From assembly GCA_035479375.1 (NCBI GenBank), contig DATIIT010000004.1, positions 77,655 to 141,654 of the forward strand: a stretch of 64,000 bases of DNA, in the 5' to 3' direction. Source of the DNA: PMNU01 sp035479375. Lineage in GTDB: Bacteria > Patescibacteriota > Saccharimonadia > Saccharimonadales > UBA4665. The position numbers and the translations under genes are program-made. The first letter of the stretch is position 1, and every line of letters begins with the position of its first letter. Below are positions 8,699 through 16,073 of the stretch, in pieces. The notes beneath the pieces are model-generated. The model was not told the origin of the DNA. It was given only the letters and a program-made list of their open reading frames with translations, and did not search any database.

Positions 8699-9781
8699 AT
8701 GACTGACGGCCCAAACACTTGGCACCCACCGCAAATTCCCGCCCCGGAGGCCGTCACCGGCTACCAGGAGCTGCTTACGATGCTGCCGCCCAGCGAACGT
8801 GGCGCCCTCCTGACTACCGCCACGGATACAACCATACCCCTGGAGGTAGCCGCCACCCACGGCGCCCAGGCAGAAGCCTGGAAACTCCGCATCGAGTATG
8901 GCGAAGTCACTCCCACTTTCATGGCCGGCATGGCCGAAACGCTGGCAGACGGCGAGGCGGCCTACCCAGGGGCACACCTTTGGAATGCCATACGCGGCGA
9001 CCTAACCTGCTGGCTTGAAGAGCAAGGCCACCGCGCACCGGCCCACGATATGCTCGACACCATCCATGAGCCGCACCTAGCCGCGAGTACTGCCGTAGAG
9101 ATCGCCCTCGCGGGTGGCGGTGAACGGGACGACATTTTAGCCGTCACTGGTAATGGCTTCCTGGCAGGCTATGTCCGCCGGTTGGACGCCCTGCCAGAGA
9201 ACGGCCGGGCGCTGGACTTCTTGCAGGGGCTGGCAAACCACGCTATAAACGAGGGCTGGCACGACCAGCCGATTGTAGACCACTACGAAGAAGCCCTCAC
9301 CGCCCGCGACCCCGGACGCGACCACGTGCAGGCCTGGGCAGATTTGCAACGCCGGGATTTCCCCAGAGGCGAATGGGACAGAGCGGCCGAACTCGTCAAA
9401 AACGACCCCATGTGGGAGGGCATACCGGTAAACCAGCGCAAGTTTGTCACCAGGCAGCAAATGCTCCTCGGCGAGGTGCTGCGGCTCGACCCCAGCCTAG
9501 AGCACACCATGGACTTAGTTGGGCTGCTTAACGACTACCGGGGCAACTTTCCTGACGCATCGGCCTGGGATACCTACAGCTATGGCCACGCCCGCACACT
9601 CATCGACGCGGGCGAGCCGCTATATGCCCTCCACTTCGCTTACGCCATGTGTGACCCGGCCCAAATGCGCCATGTCACCGACTATCTGCGAAGGGCTGGA
9701 CACGATGCCGAGGCAGGCATGCTCCGCCGGGTCGCCTTGCGCAATGCAGCGCTGCAGATACTCCGCCAAACCGACGACTAA
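8699..9781 (+). CDS. cytoplasmic helical protein, unknown function
   Basis: A 360-residue acidic, Ala-rich, mostly helical protein with no signal peptide or membrane helix. Conserved-looking blocks such as GFLAGYVRRLDALPENGRALDFLQGLANHAI and VTRQQMLLGEVLRLDPSLEHTMDLVGLLNDY have the rhythm of helical repeat (TPR/HEAT-like) proteins, but no repeat register is clear. It stands alone on the plus strand between minus-strand genes. It is similar in style (length, composition, clean ATG with ribosome site) to other unknown soluble proteins in the window, but I see no direct alignment. Confidence 0.75.
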   Translation: MTDGPNTWHPPQIPAPEAVTGYQELLTMLPPSERGALLTTATDTTIPLEVAATHGAQAEAWKLRIEYGEVTPTFMAGMAETLADGEAAYPGAHLWNAIRGDLTCWLEEQGHRAPAHDMLDTIHEPHLAASTAVEIALAGGGERDDILAVTGNGFLAGYVRRLDALPENGRALDFLQGLANHAINEGWHDQPIVDHYEEALTARDPGRDHVQAWADLQRRDFPRGEWDRAAELVKNDPMWEGIPVNQRKFVTRQQMLLGEVLRLDPSLEHTMDLVGLLNDYRGNFPDASAWDTYSYGHARTLIDAGEPLYALHFAYAMCDPAQMRHVTDYLRRAGHDAEAGMLRRVALRNAALQILRQTDD

Positions 9782-9782
9782 C

Positions 9783-9805
9783 AAAAACACCCCTCTTTAG
9801 GGGTG
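9783..9805 (-). terminator. terminator after tRNA-Ala(CGC)
   Basis: CACCCC pairs with GGGGTG around a short loop. On the minus strand the stem is followed by five T. It sits 19 nt past the CCA end of the tRNA and also lies just after the stop codon of the convergent gene. Confidence 0.7.
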
Positions 9806-9823
9806 CATGGATGCATATATTCC

Positions 9824-9899
9824 TGGTGGAGTATGGCGGATTCGAACCGCCCACCTCCTGCGTGCGATGCAGGCGCTCTACCAAATGAGCTAATACCCC
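9824..9899 (-). tRNA. tRNA-Ala(CGC)
   Basis: A 76-nt cloverleaf on the minus strand. The acceptor GGGGTAT pairs with ATACTCC (one G-U), the anticodon stem is CCTGC/GCAGG with loop ATCGCAC (anticodon CGC), and the T-loop is GTTCGAATC. The CCA end is encoded. Unlike the other tRNA-Ala and both tRNA-Leu genes, no module or T-arm remnant lies behind it. Confidence 0.95.
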
Positions 9900-9934
9900 A
9901 AAACTGCGTGCGCGCGTGTCTGCGCGGCAGTTTT
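9900..9934 (-). terminator. hairpin between the 9954 gene and tRNA-Ala
   Basis: AAAACTGC and GCAGTTTTT form the base of a GC-rich hairpin between the stop of the 9954 gene and the tRNA 5' end. On the minus strand only four T follow, so termination may be partial and leave read-through into the tRNA. Confidence 0.5.
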
Positions 9935-9953
9935 TGTTATCCTACCACAAACT

Positions 9954-10355
9954 TCAGGCTGTTTCCAGATGTACCGGCGCCTGCGGGTTGTGCACAATCT
10001 CCCACTTGCCGGCTTTGACGTACATATTTTTGCCCACACCGAGCCACATGCCGCGAAAGGCCTTGCCGTCTTCGTCCAGCACCAGCTGCGCCGCACCATA
10101 AAAACGGGCGCCGGCAAACGGGCCGTCCGGCGAGCTGGTCTCCTCCCAGCCGCCGCTGGCGATCCGCCCATCCAACCGCAGCCGCACCAGCATAAACGAG
10201 CCGCCTTCCTCGGGCAAACTCTGGAATACGATTTTGTTGCCGCGGCGCTGCGCCATGAGCTCGTGGGTGCTCACGTACTTGCCCGGGCCGCGCCGGTCAC
10301 TTTCATATATAAATGTTGAGCGCCACACGCCGGAAAAATCATACTCGTCGTCCAT
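9954..10355 (-). CDS. stand-alone beta-rich domain protein
   Basis: A 133-residue protein with no membrane segment. The order GVWRSTFIYESDRRGPGKYVS, NKIVFQSLPEE, RLDGRIASGGWEETSSPDG, FYGAAQLVLDEDGKAFRGMW and NMYVKAGKWEIVH resembles, from memory, the C-terminal beta domain of many actinobacterial XRE-type regulators, here without the helix-turn-helix. It is therefore likely a small ligand-binding or interaction domain. It overlaps the upstream membrane-protein gene by 17 nt and is probably co-translated with it. The family call is tentative. Confidence 0.7.
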   Translation of the reverse strand: MDDEYDFSGVWRSTFIYESDRRGPGKYVSTHELMAQRRGNKIVFQSLPEEGGSFMLVRLRLDGRIASGGWEETSSPDGPFAGARFYGAAQLVLDEDGKAFRGMWLGVGKNMYVKAGKWEIVHNPQAPVHLETA

Positions 10356-11322
10356 CGCCTTTGCCCCTTTCTTTTGCCGCTATTACAGGCCGCGCAAAAA
10401 ACACAGGCGCCCACGCCGGCACCAGGCTGGCCGCCGGCAACAAATACAGCACATAATTCATTGGCCAATCAGCCAGCACCGACAGCTGCACACCAAACAG
10501 CCGCGCGCCCGGCCACGGCCAGTTCTGGTACGCCCAGTAGCCCACCCGCGCATTCTGCGACTCCCACACCAAGGCTAGCGCCAGGGCCACCCCTACCATA
10601 GCCAGCGCCGGCACCGCATACCCATGCAACATACTATGCAGGAGCGAGTGCCTTTGCCGCACATACAGCACCCCCTCGCAGAGCAGCCACAGCCCCACCG
10701 ACGCCCAAATAATATAGTGCAGCGGCGGGACGCGCATTGACGGCGACAGGGCGTTAAAGAAATAGCCGCCGGTAAGGCCGTAATCGAGGTACGCCCGCAG
10801 TAGCCCAAACAGCAGCAAGCCGGCGCCGCATGCACCAAGCACGTAATAGAGTGCCGGCTCAAACCAGTAATACCGCAGCTTTTGGCGGCCACCCCAGTGC
10901 AGTAGGCGGTCCAACAGCGCCTTACCAGCCGTATAGCTTTCGGCAATCATCACCCAATACAGGATGAAGCTTGGCAGGAACGCCGGCCAGTAAAACCACG
11001 TGGGGTAATATGGGTAGTACCACAGCTTGCCCAGCCACTGCGCGCAAACCTCCAAAAAGCAGCCCACTACGGCGGCTACCACAAAAAAGCGCACGTACCG
11101 GCGCCAGCCGCCACCAGATGCCAAGCTCCACAACGAGACGCCGCCCAGTTTTTGCACCACGCCCTCGCTCAAAAAAATAACCCCAAACACAAACAGCGCA
11201 ATGCACGGCGTAAAAATAAACCCGGCCGCAAAATGGTTGGCCAGCGCCCATTCCTGCGGCACCAGCACGTTTATGTACGAGAGGAAAAGGAGCCCGGCAC
11301 CAGCCCAGAGTTTGCGGTTCAT
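10339..11322 (-). CDS. polytopic membrane protein, unknown function
   Basis: A 327-residue protein with about eight hydrophobic helices rich in Trp and Tyr (LWYYPYYPTWFYWPAFLPSF; VGYWAYQNWPWPGARLFGVQ). The last segments end in WPMNYVLYLLPAASLVPAW and a basic cytoplasmic tail (AAKERGKGDGRR). The aromatic loops recall carotenoid-cyclase-type membrane proteins but no catalytic motif is visible, so I leave it unassigned. It shares an operon with the downstream beta-domain gene and is divergent from the ArsR gene. Confidence 0.75.
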   Translation of the reverse strand: MNRKLWAGAGLLFLSYINVLVPQEWALANHFAAGFIFTPCIALFVFGVIFLSEGVVQKLGGVSLWSLASGGGWRRYVRFFVVAAVVGCFLEVCAQWLGKLWYYPYYPTWFYWPAFLPSFILYWVMIAESYTAGKALLDRLLHWGGRQKLRYYWFEPALYYVLGACGAGLLLFGLLRAYLDYGLTGGYFFNALSPSMRVPPLHYIIWASVGLWLLCEGVLYVRQRHSLLHSMLHGYAVPALAMVGVALALALVWESQNARVGYWAYQNWPWPGARLFGVQLSVLADWPMNYVLYLLPAASLVPAWAPVFFARPVIAAKERGKGDGRRV

Positions 11323-11385
11323 ACTGTGTCATCATACCATGGCCGGGTGGGCGCCTGCCCGGTTCGGCGCAAGAAGCCGAAAGCT

Positions 11386-11415
11386 TTGACAGGCAACTAA
11401 TAAGTTGCCTATACT
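11386..11415 (+). promoter_or_regulatory. promoter with embedded palindromic operator for the ArsR gene
   Basis: TTGACA (11386-11391) and TATACT (11410-11415) are spaced by exactly 18 bp, and all 18 bp are one palindrome, GGCAACT-AATA-AGTTGCC (11392-11409). A dimeric repressor bound there would block polymerase completely. The ATG of the ArsR-family gene begins 6 nt past the -10 box, so the message is probably leaderless and the gene autoregulated. Confidence 0.8.
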
Positions 11416-11421
11416 GGCAAT

Positions 11422-11706
11422 ATGGATCCAGTATTTAAGGCTCTAGCTGATCCAACCCGTAGATTAATATTAGACATGTTACTAGAGGAGGATAACCAGA
11501 CGCTATTCGAGCTCAGGACGCGGTTCATTATGGAACACGGCATAGATATGACCCGGCAAGCCGTCACAAAGCACCTATCCATATTGGAACGCGCCGGCTT
11601 AGTTGCCGCCGCGCGCTCAGGGCGCTACAAGCAGCTACACCTCAACACCAAGCCAATACATGAAATCACCCATTGGTTGGGCAAGTATCAACAAAATAAG
11701 CAGTAA
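11422..11706 (+). CDS. ArsR-family winged-helix repressor
   Basis: A 94-residue winged-helix protein: DPVFKALADPTRRLILDML is the classic ArsR start, TRQAVTKHLSILERAGLV the recognition helix region, and ARSGRYKQLHLN the wing. There is no CxC metal motif, so it is not an arsenic or cadmium sensor of the usual type. It belongs to the group often paired with SRPBCC or VOC proteins. The VOC gene follows after 11 nt and is surely co-regulated. An operator palindrome fills its promoter spacer. Confidence 0.92.
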   Translation: MDPVFKALADPTRRLILDMLLEEDNQTLFELRTRFIMEHGIDMTRQAVTKHLSILERAGLVAAARSGRYKQLHLNTKPIHEITHWLGKYQQNKQ

Positions 11707-11717
11707 AGGGAGAAATT

Positions 11718-12110
11718 ATGAGAATCGTCATCGACAGCGTATTTGTCAAAGACCAGGACGAGGCATTGAAATTTTACACGGAGGTGCTTGGCTTTAAAGA
11801 GAAAAGGAACTTCCCGGTGGGAAAATACAAATGGCTAACGGTCATTTCTCCCGAGCAGCCCGAAGGCCCAGAATTACTCCTTGAGCCCGACGACCACCCC
11901 GCGGTCAAAGCCTTCCGCAAAGCGCTCATGGAGGATGGCATCCCCCTGCGCTCCTTTGGCGTTGACGACGTGCAAAAAGAGTACGAGCGCCTGGTTGCCC
12001 TGGGCATAAAGTTCACTATGAAGCCGCGCAAGATGGGGCCAGCCACCATTGCCGTATTTGACGACACCTGCGGGAATTTGATCCAGATTGCGCAGTTCAG
12101 CGGAAAGTAG
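11718..12110 (+). CDS. VOC-family (glyoxalase / bleomycin-resistance fold) protein
   Basis: A 130-residue vicinal-oxygen-chelate protein: IDSVFVKDQDEALKFYTEVLGF opens the first beta-alpha-beta-beta-beta unit, and FDDTCGNLIQIAQF closes the second with the usual (D)xxGN motif. A ribosome site AAAGGGAGA precedes the ATG. The substrate is unknown; ligands of this group include methylglyoxal adducts and small antibiotics. Pairing with an ArsR repressor suggests induction by a small molecule. Its GC content and codon use match the core genome, unlike the insert that follows it. Confidence 0.92.
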   Translation: MRIVIDSVFVKDQDEALKFYTEVLGFKEKRNFPVGKYKWLTVISPEQPEGPELLLEPDDHPAVKAFRKALMEDGIPLRSFGVDDVQKEYERLVALGIKFTMKPRKMGPATIAVFDDTCGNLIQIAQFSGK

Positions 12111-12125
12111 GGTGCACATAATTAA

Positions 12126-12156
12126 GAAGAAAAGCCGCGTATTCCGCGGTTTTTCT
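12126..12156. terminator. terminator hairpin at the left end of the tRNA-Ala module
   Basis: GCCGCG and CGCGGT form a stem flanked by A-runs on the left and T-runs on the right, so it can stop transcription from both sides. It ends the ArsR/VOC operon. It also mirrors the terminator behind the intact tRNA-Ala at 13097-13121 in position relative to a TGGTGGAGC tRNA end. Confidence 0.7.
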
Positions 12157-12158
12157 TT

Positions 12159-12323
12159 ATGTACAAAATTTGGTGGAGCATAGGGGACGTTAAGATAACT
12201 TTTGGCGAGAGCACAGAGTGTGATGCCAAGAAAATACGTGAGCTATTCGATGATGCTGGCGTGTGTGGTAAAGGTATGGACGAAGGCCCACCAACCGAAA
12301 TCGGTGGGCCTTCAGCGCATTAG
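12159..12323 (+). CDS. small ORF with DVKITF motif, left end of the tRNA-Ala module
   Basis: A 54-codon frame from ATG 12159. Its early part overlaps a tRNA-Ala-like end (TGGTGGAGC at 12171), then reads GDVKITFGESTECDAKKIRE. A second copy at 25108-25218 aligns as DVKITF..D..E.D.K..REL(F/L)D with several synonymous codon changes (GAG/GAA, AAG/AAA, CGT/CGG), which argues that the frame is or was translated. Its end overlaps the convergent gene by 12 nt. No ribosome site is visible. Function unknown. Confidence 0.4.
   Translation: MYKIWWSIGDVKITFGESTECDAKKIRELFDDAGVCGKGMDEGPPTEIGGPSAH
12282..12313. repeat. perfect 11-bp inverted repeat at convergent gene ends
   Basis: GAAGGCCCACC (12282-12292) and GGTGGGCCTTC (12303-12313) form a perfect hairpin between two convergent frames. 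No T-run follows on either strand, so it is only terminator-like. Confidence 0.6.
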
Positions 12324-12950
12324 AGCAGCTCCGCCGACTGCCAGCAGAACTCTCACAATCCTTTCTCCGCGATATGCGCGTGCGTCCCTAGTGTCTCCCG
12401 AATTAAGCTTGATTATGCCTTCGAGTGCGCGGCTGTCGTGAAAGACGGCTCGTGTATCGCGATAGTCTTTCATAGGGTCTGGCGGAATGCCGGACCCATC
12501 GCCCCACAGGTCGATACCAAGTCGGGTGGCTAGCTCTTCACTGAACGGGAAGAGCGAGTACTCCTCTGCCAGCCCCTGGTCGATCTCGTTCTCCCGGTAC
12601 TTCTTGATGATAGGGCGAACCGGCACTGTAACCTGTCCCCACAACAGTGGATAAATGCCATCAATGTAAACGACATCACCCGCTCCTGTGTAATACCGCA
12701 CATAGGTATGTTCATCGGGTCGAGACGAGGGAGAGGGGTTGTAGATACCTACTTCCAACTCGAAACGTTCGTCAGCGCCTCCTAGTTGGAGCGGGATGCC
12801 GGTAGCCTCGAACCAAGGTGACCGCGTAAGAGCAATCCCGTATGAACCACAGACTCGAGGATACTTTTCGGGATACTCTCGCCGAAGTGCGTCTAGGATC
12901 GGCAGGTAGCTTTCATTGACCGCCGAACGAACAAGATCTTCCTTAGAAAT
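12312..12950 (-). CDS. cargo protein of the tRNA-Ala module, probable ATT start
   Basis: The frame is open from a TAG at 12963-12961 to the stop at 12312, but contains no ATG, GTG or TTG before a TTG at 12758. Coding signal clearly begins earlier (SKEDLVRSAVNESYLPILDALRREYP, then GSYGIALTRSPWFEATGIPL). An AGGAG ribosome site at 12957-12961 lies six bases before an ATT at 12950, and a TACAAT -10 box lies about 20 nt before that site, so I place the start at ATT (212 residues). The protein is soluble, mixed alpha/beta, with no known motif that I recognise. Base composition is AT-richer than the neighbours, which suggests transfer. Confidence 0.6.
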   Translation of the reverse strand: MSKEDLVRSAVNESYLPILDALRREYPEKYPRVCGSYGIALTRSPWFEATGIPLQLGGADERFELEVGIYNPSPSSRPDEHTYVRYYTGAGDVVYIDGIYPLLWGQVTVPVRPIIKKYRENEIDQGLAEEYSLFPFSEELATRLGIDLWGDGSGIPPDPMKDYRDTRAVFHDSRALEGIIKLNSGDTRDARAYRGERIVRVLLAVGGAALMR

Positions 12951-13053
12951 CTTAGGCTCCTAGTTAGAGATTTTAGGATTGTAGCGCATAACAATAAATA
13001 CCATTATTTATGGATTTAGTCGAATACAAGTAAAGCCAAAAAATGGCCATAAA

Positions 13054-13139
13054 GGAATCAAACCGTGCAACAGATACGGCAATCCCTAAAAACAAAGAAA
13101 ACCGCAAGGTTTGCGGTTTTCTTATCTGATAATAATTCC

Positions 13140-13142
<3 letters not shown>
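13054..13142. repeat. T-arm-like remnant plus terminator behind tRNA-Ala(GGC)
   Basis: GGAATCAAACCGTGCAACAGAT at 13054 (mostly shared with 25021, 26131 and, weakly, 31049) is followed by a terminator and the tRNA CCA end. It belongs to the unit seen behind the tRNA-Leu genes and marks the right boundary of the tRNA-Ala module. Confidence 0.55.
13097..13121 (-). terminator. terminator of tRNA-Ala(GGC)
   Basis: A perfect 11-bp stem, GAAAACCGCAA with TTGCGGTTTTC around a 3-nt loop, lies 19 nt past the CCA end of the tRNA on the minus strand and is followed by a T-rich tract. Confidence 0.75.
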
Positions 13143-13216
<74 letters not shown>

Positions 13217-13297
13217 AAAAAGTGCGGGCGGCGCCTTGGGGGCGCCAGAGCAACTTCTCAGGTACCGATTTTAACAGATGGAGCACCAAAAATAAAG

Positions 13298-14236
13298 CTA
13301 AAAAATCCGCTTGCGGCGGGCAAAAGCCACCACCGATATGACCAGCCCCAGCAAAAAGGCGTTGAGCACCCAGTACATCCAGGGCTCATGCTGCAGCGGC
13401 AGCGGCACGTTCATGCCGTACATGCTGTAAAACAGGTTGGGCAGCGCAATGATCACCGTGGCCACGGTAAGGATCTTCATGGTACGGTTTAGGTTGTTGC
13501 TAGAGATGCTGGTGTATGCCTCGCGGATGTGGATGATGCTCTGCATGTTGCTGTTGCAGGCCTCGATGCTCTGCTCGTTGTTGAGCAGCAGGTCTTCCAC
13601 GATGTCTTGGTCTTCTTCAAACAGCGGCATGTAGCGGCCCAGGAGTAACCGGCGCAAGGTGGCGTTGGTGGGCATCAGCGAGCTTTGGAACTCGTTGAGC
13701 TCGTCCTCGATAGTCACAAAATCGATGAAGTCTTGGTTGGTGATTTCGTGGCCGCGCAGGCGCGAACGGATCAGCTTAATTTGCTTGCTGGTGCGCGAGA
13801 TGAAGCCGTCGTAATGCTCTACCACTTGTTGCAAAATAAGCAACACCAGCTTGGCGCGCTGCGTGGTGGCAAAGACGCCGCCGCCAACTTTGCCGCTCAG
13901 GAAGGCCTCCAGCGCCGGCAAGCGGATTTGCGACACGGTAATGACCGTTTCGCCGCCAAAAATGAACAGCAGCGGCGCGGTCAGCAAATCGCCGTCCACG
14001 CTCTTGTAGGCAAAACGCACGAAGATGTAGCTCTGCTCGCCCTCTTTTTCCAGGCGGGGCATTTCGTCTTCGTCCAAGGCGTCCTGCAAGTGGCCCTCGG
14101 TAACGCCAAACTTTTTTACCAGCAGCTCGATCTCTTGTCGGCTGGGCGCCTCGGCATAAATCCAGCAGCCGGGTTTGTAGGCCGGCAAATCCTGCATCCG
14201 TTCGCTGCGCACACTTTTGAAATAATATTTGATCAT
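13298..14236 (-). CDS. corA: CorA-family divalent cation (magnesium) channel
   Basis: A 312-residue CorA protein. The long N-terminal cytoplasmic domain ends in the stalk helix, followed by two C-terminal transmembrane segments with the signature YGMN (SMYGMNVPLPL) and a short basic tail (ARRKRIF). It forms a pentameric Mg2+ (or Co2+) channel in the cytoplasmic membrane. The length is normal. It has its own promoter (TACAAT in the 14237-14280 gap) and a ribosome-site-like GGGG before the ATG. No Mg-responsive leader is visible. Confidence 0.94.
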   Translation of the reverse strand: MIKYYFKSVRSERMQDLPAYKPGCWIYAEAPSRQEIELLVKKFGVTEGHLQDALDEDEMPRLEKEGEQSYIFVRFAYKSVDGDLLTAPLLFIFGGETVITVSQIRLPALEAFLSGKVGGGVFATTQRAKLVLLILQQVVEHYDGFISRTSKQIKLIRSRLRGHEITNQDFIDFVTIEDELNEFQSSLMPTNATLRRLLLGRYMPLFEEDQDIVEDLLLNNEQSIEACNSNMQSIIHIREAYTSISSNNLNRTMKILTVATVIIALPNLFYSMYGMNVPLPLQHEPWMYWVLNAFLLGLVISVVAFARRKRIF

Positions 14237-14280
14237 ACCGGCCCCGGTGTTTGTTAGGTTGCTTCCCTTTATTGTACACC

Positions 14281-14793
14281 CTAGGATGAGTGCCGGCCCT
14301 GCAGCCGGGCAACGGCGGCGCGCACCGAGGGGAAGTAGATGTCTGCGGGGTCGATGTCCTGGATGCGGATAAAGCGCGCCGTGGCAGCGTCGTCCGCTGG
14401 GACGGGCACGGCGTCGGTAAGCATGTGTGCGGTAAAAATCGCGCCGAGCGCAGTGGTTTCCTCGCTGCCGTAGGGGTATGGGTCGGCTGCGCTTAGCAGG
14501 AATTCTGGCGCGGAGTAATCGGTGGGCTTGAGGCTGGTCTCTTCCAGCAGTTCGCGGGCGATGGCGGCCTCCAGGTTCTCGGCGCCGTCACAAAAGCCGC
14601 CTGGGGCGTCGAGCTTGCCCTTGCCCGGGTCTATGGCGCGCTCTAAAAGCAGCAGCTGGTCGCCGCGAGTTATAAGCAGGCCGACAGCCGGCGCGCTGTT
14701 AACAAAAATAGTATGCCCCTTTTGGCACTTATACGCGTTACCCGCTACGTAGGCGAGCGGCGTGCCGCAGCGGCGGCAGAAGTTAATTTCCAT
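14281..14793 (-). CDS. Nudix hydrolase with zinc-ribbon start
   Basis: About 170 residues from ATG 14793 (AAAGGGG precedes it; a TTG at 14817 would lie before the ribosome site). The N-terminus is a CRRCG..YKCQKGH ribbon, as in NADH-pyrophosphatase-like Nudix proteins. The Nudix box GGFCDGAENLEAAIARELLEET matches Gx5Ex7REUxEE. It hydrolyses some nucleoside diphosphate derivative. It overlaps the rdgB-like gene by 11 nt, so two pool-cleaning enzymes are translated together at the end of the ligA operon. A second Nudix with the same ribbon layout lies at 23645-24151. Confidence 0.9.
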   Translation of the reverse strand: MEINFCRRCGTPLAYVAGNAYKCQKGHTIFVNSAPAVGLLITRGDQLLLLERAIDPGKGKLDAPGGFCDGAENLEAAIARELLEETSLKPTDYSAPEFLLSAADPYPYGSEETTALGAIFTAHMLTDAVPVPADDAATARFIRIQDIDPADIYFPSVRAAVARLQGRHSS

Positions 14794-15352
14794 GTGAGGC
14801 CCCTTTGTGCTGGGCAAGCAAAAACGCCTTCAGCGGCTTGATGGCGCGGACGCGGGGCGAAAACTGCGTAACTTCGTCTGGCGTCATCTCGGCAAAGGTT
14901 TTTGTACTGCCGTCTGGGATAAACGCGGGATCCCAGCCCATGCCGCCCCCGCCGCGGGGCTCCGGCGCCACCACGCCGTCCACCCGGCCGGTGAAGAAGT
15001 GCACATCTTTGCCGTCGCAAAAAGCGTAGGTAACGGTGGCGTAGGCCTGGCGACTGGGCAGCGTGCCCGCAATTTTACAGAGGCCGGCGGCGCCGATCTC
15101 TTCCAAAAACCACTTTATGTAGGTGCCGGGCAGGCGACCCATGGCCACAAAGGTGAGCGCCGTGTCCTCGATGAGCACCGGCTCCTGCAGCATTTTGTAA
15201 GCTTGGCGGGCTTTGTGCTCGGCCACCACGCGGGTATCTAGCGATTGCAGCTCGTCTAGGTCGAGCTTGTGGTGGCGCACCGGCAGCCCCAGCCACTGCT
15301 TGAGGTAGTCCACTTTACGCTGGTTGCCGGTGATAAATGTAACGCTCTGCAT
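14783..15352 (-). CDS. rdgB: non-canonical purine NTP pyrophosphatase (Ham1/RdgB family)
   Basis: A 189-residue ITPase/XTPase-type protein. It begins with VTFITGNQRKVDYL (the Ham1 T/SGNxxK motif), has ALTFVAMGRLPGTYIKWFL and the signature GMGWDPAFIPDGSTKTFAEM. It removes inosine and xanthosine triphosphates from the nucleotide pool, which fits its place in an operon with DNA ligase and a Nudix hydrolase. The ATG is 3 nt past the stop of the preceding gene. Confidence 0.92.
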   Translation of the reverse strand: MQSVTFITGNQRKVDYLKQWLGLPVRHHKLDLDELQSLDTRVVAEHKARQAYKMLQEPVLIEDTALTFVAMGRLPGTYIKWFLEEIGAAGLCKIAGTLPSRQAYATVTYAFCDGKDVHFFTGRVDGVVAPEPRGGGGMGWDPAFIPDGSTKTFAEMTPDEVTQFSPRVRAIKPLKAFLLAQHKGASHGN

Positions 15353-15354
15353 AT

Positions 15355-16056
15355 TTACCTTTTGGCTACTGTACCAGGCAGAACTTCAAACGCCAAGGCC
15401 AGCGCCAAAAGCACGGCAAAGCCGCACATAATGGAAGGGATGCCGCGCATGGTGTTGGGGCTCAGCAGGTTCACGCACACCACCGGCACAATAAACGCCA
15501 GGTAGCCAAACAACAGGCCCTTAATTGCCCGCCGCTTAGGCGCCGGCGCCCCTTTGAGCGCCCGCCAGCCCAACCACAACGCAGCGGCCAGCAAACCGTA
15601 ATAGTACGCCCCAAACAGGGCGCCAGAATTTTTGGCGACCTCAAAAATAACGTAGTTCCCTAGGCAGACATGCCCGTTAACCGCGCCCGGCGCCAGCAAA
15701 AAGTACGCCACAAAGGCGGCCGCAGCCGTGTAGGCGCTAGCCAGCAGTGCACGGCGGCGCTGGCCGGTAATCGTCACGAGTAGGTGCAGGCCAAGCGGCG
15801 GCAACAACGCAATTGCCCCATAGCCGAGCCGCGACCACTGCAGCGTGCCGGCAACCGGGCCGCGGCACACCATAAACTCCGCCAGCTGAAAGGTGGCCAG
15901 CATTGCAAACACCAGCACAGCCAGCTGCGCGGTGCGCGCCATTTTGTAGCGCCACAAGGTGTACACGGCCAGCGACACCTCAATAATAAATGTGGCGGCC
16001 ATCACCGGCGGTGAAAAACAGTACAAGGTGTTTGGATCACGTTTTCTGCCCATCAT
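15355..16056 (-). CDS. seven-helix membrane protein, unknown function
   Basis: A 233-residue protein with about seven transmembrane helices and almost no loops. The layout resembles the N-terminal seven-helix sensor domains of some histidine kinases, here without a kinase. Notable Cys residues sit in AEFMVCRGP and GHVCLGNY on the outer side. It lies between ligA and rdgB in one transcription unit (gaps of 17 and 2 nt). Function unknown. Confidence 0.75.
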   Translation of the reverse strand: MMGRKRDPNTLYCFSPPVMAATFIIEVSLAVYTLWRYKMARTAQLAVLVFAMLATFQLAEFMVCRGPVAGTLQWSRLGYGAIALLPPLGLHLLVTITGQRRRALLASAYTAAAAFVAYFLLAPGAVNGHVCLGNYVIFEVAKNSGALFGAYYYGLLAAALWLGWRALKGAPAPKRRAIKGLLFGYLAFIVPVVCVNLLSPNTMRGIPSIMCGFAVLLALALAFEVLPGTVAKR

Positions 16057-16073
16057 GCCGCTGCCCGTCCTGT

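Noticed and set aside
12171..12260. Degenerate tRNA at the left module ends
   Set aside because: Only the CCA end and acceptor part resemble a tRNA; D-arm and anticodon arm cannot be folded, and the following sequence looks protein-coding.
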